From Candidatus Accumulibacter appositus (GTDB lineage Bacteria; Pseudomonadota; Gammaproteobacteria; Burkholderiales; Rhodocyclaceae), in contig JEMX01000030.1 of the NCBI GenBank assembly GCA_000585055.1, positions 1-64,000 on the forward strand: a stretch of 64,000 nt of DNA, read 5' to 3'. Below the pieces are notes generated by a model. The model did not search any database, was not told the origin of the DNA, and saw only the letters and a list, made by a program, of their open reading frames with translations. The stretch's first letter is position 1, and each line of letters opens with the position of its first letter. Of the stretch, positions 1 to 9,106 are shown piece by piece. The position numbers and the translations under genes were made by a program.

Positions 1-162
1 ACTGAGCTACCGACCCCCGAGGAGGGCCGAATTATAGGCAAGGGGCAGATGCCTGTCAATGCCGGGATCACGGAAAACATGTTCTCGTGCCGGGATCAAG
101 GGGATAGGTGGCCTGGAGAATTTCTGCTCATGCATGGGGCGTCGAAGACCCAGCGGATGTTA

Positions 163-420
163 CGGTTCAGGTCGCGCATTTGGTCGGCAATGCCGGTGTT
201 GCCATTGGAGACGTGACGGGCGGCGAAAGCCTTGCGTCACCCCCGGGGGCGTCCAGTTGGCGGCTCGATAGAAGGCCCCTGGAAACGCGAGGGCTCGACA
301 AAGGTCTGCAGCAGCAGCAACAGCGGCTTCCCGAAAGCGAGCCTCGTCGCTCTTGCCTACCAGGCGAACACGCAGTGCACCCAGAACGCTTTGCATGCGC
401 CATTTGTACGGACTAGCCGA
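163..420 (-). pseudogene. Possible DUF4338/transposase-associated C-terminal remnant
   Basis: The minus-strand frame from about 420 to 163 has no start of its own and stays open. It contains [16 protein letters not shown] (about 273 to 226), which resembles the YRAANW..vG.TqG motif I remember from DUF4338 proteins (DruA and transposase-associated relatives). Nothing upstream in this frame looks like the rest of such a protein: beyond 420 the frame only mirrors the aldo/keto reductase remnant on the other strand. If real, this is a decayed tail left by a former element. It could also be a chance open frame in GC-rich DNA, so confidence is low. Confidence 0.25.
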
Positions 421-786
421 GCGAATGGCAGCGGGAAAATCAGCTACGTCACGCACAATTTGGCGCTGGTCGAGAAGGTCAGGGCGGCGGCCAACGAGGT
501 CCGCTGTACGCCGGCCCAGCTCGCGCTGGCATGGGTGCTCGCGCAGGGCGTTGACCTCGTGCCGATCCCCGGCACCAAGCGGCGCAAGTATCTGGACGAG
601 AATGTAGGCGCGCTGGCCGTTCGGCTGACGCCCGAGCAGCTGGCTGCGCTCGACGAGGTATTTCCGTTCAACGCCGCCGCTTGCCTTGCCGCCGCCTTTA
701 CCGGCTTTTGGAAGTGGCAAACGGGGGAATTTAGGTTGATCTATCTCCTGTCAAGTTGGAGAGATCAGGGCGTCAGCCATTCGTAG
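421..786 (+). pseudogene. Aldo/keto reductase, 3' fragment
   Basis: From about 421 the plus frame reads as the C-terminal part of an NADP-dependent aldo/keto reductase. It shows the helix with [14 protein letters not shown], the cofactor-binding [15 protein letters not shown] segment and the final [16 protein letters not shown] helix. The N-terminal two thirds, with the catalytic Asp/Tyr/Lys/His of the barrel, are missing. Sequence before 420 in this frame is unrelated, so this is a broken gene joined to foreign sequence. The frame also runs on past the usual family end, to a stop at 786. No product is expected. Confidence 0.7.
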
Positions 787-1463
787 GCGTAACCCACTCC
801 GTAGACCGAGCGAATAGGGCTGTCGCCGTCGCAGGCCTGCTCGAGCTTTCTTCGGATGTTGCGGATATGGCTGTCGATGGCTCTATCGGTGACAGCCCTG
901 CCATCGTCATGCAAGTGTTCCAGCAGTTGGTCTCTGGAGAAGACCCGACCCGGATGTTTGGCGAGCGTTCCCAGCAGCCGAATTTCGGCGGCTGTCAGGC
1001 CCAGATCGTGGTCGCCCCAACTCGCCCGGCAGGCCGATTCGTCGATACGCAGCGGAGCTTCGTCCGCGGTCGGGGGGGGCAGGGGCGCCTGGCCTGCGTG
1101 CCATCCGGCGCGCCGCAGCTGCGCCTTCACCCGCGCCACGACTTCACGCGGGCTGTACGGCTTGCACAGGTAGTCATCGGCCCCGGTCTCCAGCCCCAGC
1201 AGGCGGTCGACTTCTTCCACTCTGGCGGTGAGCATGATGATCGGCACGCGGCTGAAGCGGCGCACTTCCCTGCAGATGTCGACGCCATCGCGACCGGGTA
1301 GCATCAGGTCTAGCAGGATGATGGAAGGATCGAGGTCGTGAACCGCCTGCACCGCCAGGGCGCCGTCAGCGATCACGTGAGGGTCCAGCTCGGCGGCGCG
1401 CAGGTAGTTGGCCAGCAGCGTGGCGAGCTTCGGCTCGTCCTCGATCACCAGAACCGTGCTCAT
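765..1463 (-). CDS. baeR: Response regulator BaeR (OmpR family)
   Basis: This is a DNA-binding response regulator of 232 residues. The N-terminal receiver domain begins [17 protein letters not shown] and contains the acidic pocket, the phospho-acceptor Asp in [12 protein letters not shown], and the conserved Lys in [18 protein letters not shown]. The C-terminal winged helix ends with [16 protein letters not shown] and VYGVGYAYE. The [11 protein letters not shown]..[11 protein letters not shown] pattern is the one seen in enterobacterial BaeR, which activates RND efflux genes on envelope stress. The start at 1463 overlaps the stop of the sensor kinase gene by four bases (ATGA), so the pair is translationally coupled. 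The efflux operon that starts divergently at 2995 is the obvious target; that link is inferred from position. Confidence 0.9.
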   Translation of the reverse strand: MSTVLVIEDEPKLATLLANYLRAAELDPHVIADGALAVQAVHDLDPSIILLDLMLPGRDGVDICREVRRFSRVPIIMLTARVEEVDRLLGLETGADDYLCKPYSPREVVARVKAQLRRAGWHAGQAPLPPPTADEAPLRIDESACRASWGDHDLGLTAAEIRLLGTLAKHPGRVFSRDQLLEHLHDDGRAVTDRAIDSHIRNIRRKLEQACDGDSPIRSVYGVGYAYEWLTP

Positions 1464-2857
1464 GTGGGCGATGCCTCCCGGGGCAGCGCAATGGCTATGC
1501 ACACGCCGCCCAGTGCCGACGCACGGGCGCTGATGTGACCGCCGTGAGCCTGCACGATGTTGCTGCAAATGGGCAGGCCCAGGCCTGAGCCGCCGGTGGC
1601 GCGACTGCGCGAGCCATCGATCCGGAAAAAGCGGTCGAAGAGCTGGTCTTGCATGTCGCTGGGAACACCCGGGGCGCTGTCTTCAATGGCCAGCTGCCAT
1701 TCGCTGACGCTGCCCTCGAGCGTGACCTGGACGATGCCCGGCGCATCGGTATAGCGCCTGCAGTTTTCAAGCAGGTTGTCCAGCAGCTGGAGTAAACGCA
1801 CGGCATCGCCGGTCACCATGGCGATCGGCGGGACCAGTGACACGTTCAGGGTCAGCCCGGCGCTGAGCAGGCGCGGCTGCTGGGCCTGTGTGGCGCGCTG
1901 CAGCAGTGACACCAGATCGAGGGGTTCCTTGCGGTAGCTCAAGGCGCCGGCATCGGACAAGGCCAGTTCGTGCAGGTCTTCGACCAATCCGCCGATGCGC
2001 GCCACCTCGGCTTGCAGGGACATCACGGCCTCGGCGTTTAGTGGAACGATGCCGTCTTCCAGCGCTTCCAGTTCGCCTTTGAGAATGCCCAGCGGGGTGC
2101 GCAGTTCGTGCGAGACGTCGGCCATGAAATTGCGGCGCAGTTTTTCGTTGCGGCCCAGGGTCAGGGCAAGGTGGTTGAAATCCCGGGCCAGCTGGCCCAC
2201 TTCGTCCTGGCTGTCCACCGGCACTCGGATGTCGTGGTGGCCGGCGGCGAGGCGGTGGGTGGCCGCAGCCACCCGGCGCACGGGCGTGAGCAAGGTGCGC
2301 GCCACCCACCACGCGATCAAGGCCGAAAGCACCAGCGCCAGGATGGCGATGGCCACGGTGGTTTTGGCCTGACCTTGCTGGAAGCGCTGGTCCCCGCCAT
2401 CGGCAACCGACTGGAACGGAGCCATGGTCAACCAGCCGACCGTTTCGCCTTCAGCGCGCAGCGGCAGCTGCAGGACCTTCTGGCCTGTGCTGGGGAAGCC
2501 GGCCACCCACTGGTTCTGGCGGTCCAGCAAGCTCATGCGCAACATGGCGCCGGTGAGATCCGAAGTCAGGATGCTGCTGGTCACGGATTGCGCACTCAAA
2601 TCGTCATCGGGTGCCGGGCGCAGCAGCTGGTGCCAGGCATTGAGATTGTCGTGCAGGAAATCCCAGTTGCCGTGCTGCAGGTAGGCGGTCTCCAGCCGGG
2701 GCTTGGCCAATGCCATGCGCTCGGTGGCCAGCTCGTTGAGGTAGCCCAGAAATCCGCGCTCGAAGTTCAGGCGCGTGGTCACGCCCACCAACGCCACAGC
2801 CAGGGCGGACGTGGCCAGGATGGCGAGGAACAGACGGGCGGACATGCCAAGGCGCAT
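1460..2857 (-). CDS. baeS: Sensor histidine kinase BaeS
   Basis: This inner-membrane sensor kinase has 465 residues. TM1 is at about 7-27, followed by a periplasmic segment that contains [12 protein letters not shown] and LQHGNWDFL, both closely matching BaeS. TM2 is at about 166-189, then a HAMP linker to about 240. The phosphorylated His is in [13 protein letters not shown] (His at about 250), and the HATPase domain ends with [17 protein letters not shown]. It should autophosphorylate on envelope stress and pass phosphate to the response regulator that overlaps its 3' end. It is transcribed away from the RND efflux genes, with a shared 137-bp upstream region. The start at 2857 gives the normal BaeS N-terminus; a few residues before LFLAILATS could be lost if a later Met is used. 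Confidence 0.9.
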   Translation of the reverse strand: MRLGMSARLFLAILATSALAVALVGVTTRLNFERGFLGYLNELATERMALAKPRLETAYLQHGNWDFLHDNLNAWHQLLRPAPDDDLSAQSVTSSILTSDLTGAMLRMSLLDRQNQWVAGFPSTGQKVLQLPLRAEGETVGWLTMAPFQSVADGGDQRFQQGQAKTTVAIAILALVLSALIAWWVARTLLTPVRRVAAATHRLAAGHHDIRVPVDSQDEVGQLARDFNHLALTLGRNEKLRRNFMADVSHELRTPLGILKGELEALEDGIVPLNAEAVMSLQAEVARIGGLVEDLHELALSDAGALSYRKEPLDLVSLLQRATQAQQPRLLSAGLTLNVSLVPPIAMVTGDAVRLLQLLDNLLENCRRYTDAPGIVQVTLEGSVSEWQLAIEDSAPGVPSDMQDQLFDRFFRIDGSRSRATGGSGLGLPICSNIVQAHGGHISARASALGGVCIAIALPREASPT

Positions 2858-2994
2858 ACCGTATTAGAACCGAAAGCGTGCCGCTCCTCCAAATGCGCTG
2901 GGTCATGCCACGGCAGATCCGGAGGCCTTCAAATTCTCTGCATATTTGCGCCGTACCATCGGGGCATTCTTTCAGAACCAACACAGGACTACTC

Positions 2995-4218
2995 ATGATC
3001 GCCTCCACCCGCCGCGTGTTTCAACGCCGTCCCCGAGTTTCCGCAGCCCTGCAAATGCTTTCGTGTGTGAGTCTTGCGCTGGTGGTGGCTGGATGCTCGG
3101 ACGGCAAGGCCAATGGTGCGAACGCGGCGCCCGCCGTTGTGGAAGTGGGCGTGGTGTCGGTGGTGTCGCAGCCGTTGGCGTTGCAGACCGAGTTGGCCGG
3201 ACGCACGGTGGCCGCGTTGTCCGCCGAAGTGCGGCCCCAGGTGACGGCGCTGGTGCGCGAACGACTGTTTCAAGAGGGCAGCCAGGTCAAGGCTGGTCAG
3301 CCGCTCTACCAACTCGACAGCAGCAGCGCCGAAGCCAGCTTGCGGGTGGCCAAGGCCGGAGTGGTCCGCGCCAAGGCCACGCTTTCGGCCGCCGAAATGA
3401 AGGCGGCACGTCAAGCGGCCTTGCTCAAGGCCGAGGTGGGGACCACACAAGATAACGAAGACGCTCAGGCCGCTTTGCTGCAGGCTCGCGCCGATTTGCA
3501 ATCGGCCCAGGCGACGCAGGTCAATGCCCAGTTGGAGTTGGATCGGACCCGCATCGTTGCGCCCATCGCCGGCCGGGTGGATACCTCGACGGTGGCCCGA
3601 GGCGCCCTGGTGACCGCGAACCAGACGGATGCGCTCACCACCGTGCAGCAACTCGACCCGATCTGGGTGGATGTGGCGCAGAGCAGTGCCGACTGGCTGC
3701 GCCTGCGCCGCCAGCTCGACAGCGGTGCGCTTGAAAAGGGTGAAACCAAGGTGAGCCTGACGCTGGAAGACGGCTCCGAGTATGAGCACGAAGGCGTGCT
3801 GCAAGTGCAGGGCGTGGCGGTCGACTCCAGCTCGGGCGCCATGACGCTGCGCGCCCGGGTACCCAACCCGGACGGCCTGCTGCTGCCAGGCATGTTCGTG
3901 CGCGTCAGCCTGAACCAGGCGATCGATCCGGAGGCGATTCTGGTCCCCCAGGCGGGTGTGACCCGCAATGCGCGGGGCGAGGCCAGTGCCATGGTGGTCA
4001 AGGAAGACGGCGCGATCGAGAAACGGGCGCTCACCACCGCGGCAGCGGTCGACGGCCAATGGCGCGTGACCGAGGGATTGAAGGCTGGCGACAGGCTGGT
4101 GGTGGAGGGCCTGGGCAAAGTCAAGGACGGGCAGATTGTTTATGCCGTGCCCATGGTGATCGCCAAGGCCAATACGGGATTTGCCGACACTGCTGCTATC
4201 GCCACCACCACACACTGA
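2995..4218 (+). CDS. RND efflux periplasmic adaptor lipoprotein (AcrA/MexA family)
   Basis: This membrane-fusion protein of 407 residues links an inner-membrane RND pump to an outer-membrane channel. Met at 2995 starts a basic N-terminus, a hydrophobic stretch and the lipobox LVVAGC, so the mature protein should be lipid-anchored at that Cys. It is followed by the barrel-sandwich half (SAEVRPQVTALVRERLFQEG), an alpha-hairpin rich in Ala/Gln, the second lipoyl half (RIVAPIAGRVDTSTVARGALV) and the beta-barrel domain. An earlier in-frame start at 2878 would only add residues ahead of the signal peptide. It lies 13 bp upstream of the pump gene and divergent from baeS, consistent with BaeR control. 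The substrate cannot be read from the sequence. Confidence 0.92.
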   Translation: MIASTRRVFQRRPRVSAALQMLSCVSLALVVAGCSDGKANGANAAPAVVEVGVVSVVSQPLALQTELAGRTVAALSAEVRPQVTALVRERLFQEGSQVKAGQPLYQLDSSSAEASLRVAKAGVVRAKATLSAAEMKAARQAALLKAEVGTTQDNEDAQAALLQARADLQSAQATQVNAQLELDRTRIVAPIAGRVDTSTVARGALVTANQTDALTTVQQLDPIWVDVAQSSADWLRLRRQLDSGALEKGETKVSLTLEDGSEYEHEGVLQVQGVAVDSSSGAMTLRARVPNPDGLLLPGMFVRVSLNQAIDPEAILVPQAGVTRNARGEASAMVVKEDGAIEKRALTTAAAVDGQWRVTEGLKAGDRLVVEGLGKVKDGQIVYAVPMVIAKANTGFADTAAIATTTH

Positions 4219-4231
4219 TTGGATTCGACCC

Positions 4232-7200
4232 ATGGCCCGCTTCTTTATTGACCGCCCAATATTTGCGTGGGTGATTGCCATCGTGATCATGCTCGCCGGC
4301 GCACTCTCCATTTTCACCCTGCCGCTGGAGCAATACCCCGATATCGCGCCCACCAGCATCCGCGTGCAGGCTACCTACACCGGCGCTTCGGCCCAGACGG
4401 TCGAGGACTCGGTGACCCAGGTCATCGAGCAGCGCATGACCGGGCTCGATGGCTTGCAGAGCATGTCTTCGTCGTCCAGCTCGACCGGCAGTGCGACGGT
4501 CACGCTCAGCTTCATCTCGGGTACCGACGGTGATGTGGCGCAGATGCAGGTACAGAACAAGCTGGAACAGGCGATGACCCAACTGCCCCAGGCGGTGCAG
4601 AACCAGGGCGTGACGGTGACCAAGTCGGGAAGTGATTTCCTGATGATCGCCAACCTGACCTCGGACGATCCGGCGATCACGGCGGGTGACCTTGGCGACT
4701 ACGTGGCCTCGAGCCTGGTGGACCAGGTCAGCCGCATCGATGGCGTGGGCGAAGTGGTCACGCTGGGATCGGGCTACGCCATGCGCATCTGGCTCAACCC
4801 GACCTCGCTGCAGAAGTACAGGCTGATACCCAGCGACATCAGCGCGGCGTTGACCTCACAGAACACGCAGGTGTCCGCCGGTGCGCTGGGCTCCCTGCCC
4901 GCGGTCGATGGCCAGCAGCTGAGTGCCACCATCACCGCGCGCAGCAAGCTGCGCAGCGTGGCCGAATTCGAGAGGGTGTTCTTGAAGGCAAACAGCGATG
5001 GCTCGGTGGTCACGCTGGGCGACGTCGCCCGCATCGAGCTGGGCCGCGAGAGCTACACCGTGCAGGGCAGCTACAACGGCAAGCCGATGGCGGGATTGGG
5101 CGTGCGCCTGGCCACAGGCGCCAATGCGCTGGCGGTGTCCTCGGCGGTGAAGGCCAAGCTGGCGCAGCTTTCGCCATTCTTCCCCGACCAGATGAAGTAT
5201 GACATCGGCTACGACACCACGCCGTTTGTGCAGGTGTCCATCGAAGAGGTGGTCAAGGCCTTGGCCGAGGCGATGCTGCTGGTGGTGTTGATCATGGCGC
5301 TGTTCATGCAGAACCTGCGCGCCACGCTGATTCCGGCGATCGCGGTGCCGGTGGTGCTGCTGGGCACCTTCGGGGTGCTGCAGGTGTTCGGCTATTCGAT
5401 CAACACGCTCACCATGTTCGGCATGGTGCTGGCCATCGGCTTGCTGGTCGACGATGCGATCGTGGTGGTGGAAAACGTCGAGCGCCTGATCTCGGAAGAA
5501 GGCCTGTCGCCCCGGGACGCCACGCGCAAGAGCATGGGCCAGATCACGCCGGCCCTGGTGGGCATCACGCTGGTGTTGTCGGCGGTGTTCATTCCGATGG
5601 CCTTCCTGTCGGGCTCCACCGGCGTCATCTATCGGCAGTTCAGCATCACCATCGTCTCGGCCATGGTCCTGAGCGTGCTGGTGGCCCTGACGCTGACGCC
5701 GGCCTTGTGTGCCTCGCTGTTGCCGCCGGCCGGGCACGCCATGGTCAAGGGGCCGCTGGGTCGCTTCTTTTCTGCATTCAACACGGGATTCCTGCGCAGC
5801 GGCGAGGGCTACCGCAAGCTGGTGTCGCGCACCCTGAGCCGGCCCGCACGCATGGTGGTGATCTATGTGCTGCTGGTCGCGGGGCTGGCCTATGGTTTCA
5901 CCCGCTTGCCCGGCTCGTTCCTGCCCGACGAAGACCAGGGTCTGCTGATGGTTCAGGTGCAGCTGCCGACCGGGGCGACCGATTCACGCACCGCAGCGGT
6001 CCTGAAAGAAGTCGAGGGCTATCTGGGTCAGCAAGCCGAGGTCTCTTCCACCATCGCCCTGCGCGGTCTGGGCGGTGATCAGGCCATTGCCAACATGTTC
6101 ATTCGCCTCAAGGACTGGAGCGAGCGCGAAGGCAGCGATCAAGGCGCCAAGGCTCTGGCGCAGCGCTTCAACCGCGAGCTCGCCAAGACGCGGGATGCCC
6201 GGGTCTTCGTGCTGCTGCCGGCCGCGGTGCGCGGGCTGGGGAGCAATGCCGGCTTCACGCTGCAGCTGCAGGATCTGGGCGGCCTGGGCCAGGAGGCTTT
6301 GCAGACGGCGCGCGACCGCTTCATCGAGCTGGCCAACCAGGATGTGCGGCTCACCGGCGTGCGTGCCAGCGGCGTACCGGCCTCGCCGCAGCTGCAGGTG
6401 AGCATCGACGACCAGAAGGCCTCGGCCCTCGGCTTGAGCACGGCCGACGTCAACGCCACCCTGTCCTCGGCGCTGGGCGGCACCTACATCAACGATTTCA
6501 TCAATGCGTCGCGGGTGAAAAAGGTGTACATGCAGGGCGACGCCAGCTACCGCATGCAGCCCGAAGACGTGTTGCTTTGGCGGGTTCGCAACAGCGCGGG
6601 TGACATGGTGCCGCTGTCGAGCTTTGCGTCGGTGGCCTGGAGCAGTGGTCCAGCCAAGCTGGAGCGCTACAACGGCTTGTCGTCCTATGAGATCGTTGGC
6701 TCCCCCACGGCCAGCGCCAGTTCGGGCGAGGCCATGGACGCGGCCGAAGAAATCATCGCCCGGCTGAACCAGGATGTCGGGCAAGGCATTGGCTTCGAAT
6801 GGTCGGGGCAGTCTTACCAGGAGCGTTTGTCGGGCTCCCAGGCGCCCGCGCTCTACGTGCTGTCCATCTTGTTCGTGTTCCTGTGTCTGGCAGCGCTGTA
6901 TGAGAGCTGGTCGGTGCCGTTCTCGGTGATGCTCATGGTGCCCATGGGTGTCATCGGTGCGGTCGCGGCGACCTGGATGGCGGGCCTGAGCAACGACGTC
7001 TATTTCCAGATCGGCCTGCTCACCACCGTGGGCCTCTCGGCCAAGAACGCCATCCTGATCGTGGAGTACGCGCAGCAGATGCAGGCCCGGGGTGCGACCT
7101 TGCTGGCGGCGACGCTGGAGGCGGTGAAGCTGCGGCTGCGCCCCATTCTGATGACTTCGCTGGCCTTCATGTTCGGTGTCTTGCCACTGGCCGTGTCCAG

Positions 7201-7372
7201 CGGTGCCGGGTCGGGCAGCCGGCGTGCCATTGGCACCGGTGTGCTCGGTGGCATGTTCAGCGCCACGGTGCTGGGTCTGTTGTTTGTTCCGGTGTTGTAT
7301 GTGTCGGTTCGTCGCTGGTTTGAGCGACCTCGCCGTGCCCTGCCGGATTCCCTGCAGGAGGTTGCGGCATGA
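4232..7372 (+). CDS. RND efflux pump, HAE1/AcrB family
   Basis: The product is a 1,046-residue proton-driven multidrug exporter of the inner membrane. It begins MARFFIDRPIFAWVIAIVIM, the standard HAE1 N-terminus, which is why 4232 is preferred to the upstream start at 4181. Two repeats of large periplasmic loops and TM bundles are present. TM4 carries the proton-relay Asp pair in GLLVDDAIVVVENVER, and TM10 carries the relay Lys in GLSAKNAILIVEYA. Length and architecture match AcrB/MexB. It is the second gene of the efflux operon. Its stop overlaps the start of the outer-membrane factor gene (ATGA at 7369-7372). HAE1 pumps export hydrophobic drugs, dyes and detergents, but the specific substrates here are unknown. 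Confidence 0.95.
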   Translation: MARFFIDRPIFAWVIAIVIMLAGALSIFTLPLEQYPDIAPTSIRVQATYTGASAQTVEDSVTQVIEQRMTGLDGLQSMSSSSSSTGSATVTLSFISGTDGDVAQMQVQNKLEQAMTQLPQAVQNQGVTVTKSGSDFLMIANLTSDDPAITAGDLGDYVASSLVDQVSRIDGVGEVVTLGSGYAMRIWLNPTSLQKYRLIPSDISAALTSQNTQVSAGALGSLPAVDGQQLSATITARSKLRSVAEFERVFLKANSDGSVVTLGDVARIELGRESYTVQGSYNGKPMAGLGVRLATGANALAVSSAVKAKLAQLSPFFPDQMKYDIGYDTTPFVQVSIEEVVKALAEAMLLVVLIMALFMQNLRATLIPAIAVPVVLLGTFGVLQVFGYSINTLTMFGMVLAIGLLVDDAIVVVENVERLISEEGLSPRDATRKSMGQITPALVGITLVLSAVFIPMAFLSGSTGVIYRQFSITIVSAMVLSVLVALTLTPALCASLLPPAGHAMVKGPLGRFFSAFNTGFLRSGEGYRKLVSRTLSRPARMVVIYVLLVAGLAYGFTRLPGSFLPDEDQGLLMVQVQLPTGATDSRTAAVLKEVEGYLGQQAEVSSTIALRGLGGDQAIANMFIRLKDWSEREGSDQGAKALAQRFNRELAKTRDARVFVLLPAAVRGLGSNAGFTLQLQDLGGLGQEALQTARDRFIELANQDVRLTGVRASGVPASPQLQVSIDDQKASALGLSTADVNATLSSALGGTYINDFINASRVKKVYMQGDASYRMQPEDVLLWRVRNSAGDMVPLSSFASVAWSSGPAKLERYNGLSSYEIVGSPTASASSGEAMDAAEEIIARLNQDVGQGIGFEWSGQSYQERLSGSQAPALYVLSILFVFLCLAALYESWSVPFSVMLMVPMGVIGAVAATWMAGLSNDVYFQIGLLTTVGLSAKNAILIVEYAQQMQARGATLLAATLEAVKLRLRPILMTSLAFMFGVLPLAVSSGAGSGSRRAIGTGVLGGMFSATVLGLLFVPVLYVSVRRWFERPRRALPDSLQEVAA

Positions 7373-8785
7373 AGGCCACCTGGGTTTCCGCGGCGTGTGC
7401 GTGTGCGTGCGCGCTGACGCTGAGCGCCTGCGCCTCGCTCGATGGCGCCCCGCGCACGGGCGAGGCGACGCTGCCGGTACCTGCAGAAGTCACTGCGACG
7501 GCGGTGCCAGGGAGCATGGCTCTGCCCGCGGAGTTGCGTTGGCGCGATGTCATCGTCGATCCCGCTTTGAAGACCACGGTGGAATTGGCGTTGCGCAACA
7601 ACCGCGACCTGCGTGTGGCGGCATTGAATATCGAAGCCACGCGCACGCAATACGACATCCAGGTTGCCGATAGCGGCCCCACGCTCAACGCGGGCGCTTC
7701 CGCCACGGCCGGCACGGCTCGGGCCGCGACGGCGTCCTTGGGCGTGGCAGCCTGGGAGCTCGATTTGTGGGGACGCCTGGCCAGCCTCAAGGGTGCGGCG
7801 CTGGCCACCTTCCTGGCCAGCGAACAAACGCGTGACAGCGTGCAGGCCAGCCTGGTGGTGTCGGTGGCCCAGGCATGGCTGACGCTGGACGCCGACCAGC
7901 AAAAACGCCGCGTGGCGGCGCAGACGCTGCAGAGCCGGGAGCGCAGTCTGGAACTGATCGAGCGACAGCGCTCCCTGGGGGCGGCGACGGCGCTGGAAAT
8001 GGCGGCCGGCCAAGCCGTTGTTGAGACGGCGCGGAGAGACTGGGCGACCCTTGATGCACAAGTGGCGCAGGACCGCAACGCCTTGCGTTTGCTGGTGGGC
8101 GCTGATTTGCCCCCGGAGGCGATGCCGCAGGAACGCCAGAACGCCGCGGATGCGGATGCGGCGCCGGCCCCTGCAGCGGCCCAGCTGCTGGATGTGCCGG
8201 CAGGTCTGTCGTCCACCGTATTGCTTCAGCGCCCGGATTTGCAGGCCGCAGAGTTGGCCTTGCAGGCGGGTCGTGCCAATGTGGCCGCGGCGCGCGCGGC
8301 ACGATTTCCGACGCTGACCCTGACGGCCGCGGCTGGACGCGCCAGCGTCGATGTGGGCAGCCTCTTCGCGGCGGGCAATGGCTTGTGGCTTCTCACGCCT
8401 TTTGTGGCTTCTCACGCCTTCGCTGAGCCTGCCGATCTTTGATGGCGGCGCCAGCCGCCTCGCCGAAGAGGCGGCGCAGGTGCAGCAACAAGTGTTGATC
8501 GCCAACTACGACAAGGCCATCCAGACGGCTTTCAAGGAGGCGGCGGACGCGCTGGCCGTGCGCGACAGCCTGGCCACACGATTGCAGGCACAGGCTGCGT
8601 TGCAGCAGGCGTATGCGAGAACCCTGCAACTGGTCACGGCCCGCCAACAGGCCGGGGTCGAAACGGCCATCGCCGTGCTTGTTGCACAGCGCTCGCTGTA
8701 TGCGGCGCAGCAGGAGCTGATTGACTTGCGTCTGAGTGAGCAGGTCAACCGGCTGACCTTGTTCAAGGTGCTTGGCGGGAGTTGA
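7369..8785 (+). pseudogene. RND outer-membrane factor lipoprotein (OprM/NodT type), frameshifted
   Basis: This is the third gene of the efflux operon, encoding a TolC-like outer-membrane channel. The first frame (7369-8442) gives a signal peptide with lipobox LSAC, then the first OEP repeat (ELALRNNRDLRVAALNIEA...) and the start of the second. It then ends abruptly. The second frame, ending at 8785, carries the rest: LPIFDGGASRLAEEAAQV through QRSLYAAQQELIDLRLSEQ. The break is at a direct duplication: TTGTGGCTTCTCACGCCT occurs at 8383-8400 and again at 8402-8419, adding 19 bp. Removing one copy restores one continuous protein of about 465 residues reading NGLWLLTPSLSLPIFDGG. The channel is therefore truncated unless the duplication is a sequencing or assembly error. 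Confidence 0.85.
8383..8419 (+). repeat. 18-bp direct repeat causing the frameshift in the outer-membrane factor gene
   Basis: Two identical 18-bp copies start 19 bp apart (8383 and 8402), with one extra T between them. The net gain of 19 bp is not a multiple of three and puts the downstream 360 bp out of frame. The sequence shows this directly. Replication slippage is the simplest origin. Confidence 0.9.
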
Positions 8786-9106
8786 GGCGCCACCTTTGCG
8801 ACGATCCGCCGGCAACCCCCACCCTGGTGCGGTAGAGCAGCAGCAGAACCCCTGTGCCAGGTTGTGGCAGCAGCGAAAGGCGACAAACGATGGCGGCTTC
8901 GAAAACCCTTTAATCCCCGAGACCAGGAGACCACAGCATGCGCGACAAGGCCCTGGCGGGTGACCATCGTCGCTCTGTGTCGAGCAAGGCGGCTGTCCCC
9001 TGAAAGCAGCCATCCACGACGTGACTGTCGCGGCGCTCGCGTGGCCGGAGTTGGCCGCGTGGCGCCTCAGGGCACGAGCGGCCGTAAGTCGACATCAAAC
9101 TCAGGA
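8786..9106. other. Intergenic region between efflux operon and dinB
   Basis: These 321 bp lie between two convergent transcription units. The only candidate is a 21-codon frame at 8938-9003 (MRDKALAGDHRR...), preceded by a good Shine-Dalgarno AGGAG at 8925-8929. It could be the 5' stub of a lost gene or a tiny peptide, but nothing else supports it. No clear terminator hairpin with a T-run was found. Confidence 0.4.

Noticed and set aside
2989-4359. 456-codon minus-strand open frame opposite the adaptor gene
   Set aside because: His/Arg-rich composition without domains; it is the shadow of the well-supported membrane-fusion gene.
7000-8505. 501-codon minus-strand open frame opposite the pump and channel genes
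   Set aside because: Low-complexity Arg-rich product with no motifs, antisense to conserved genes.
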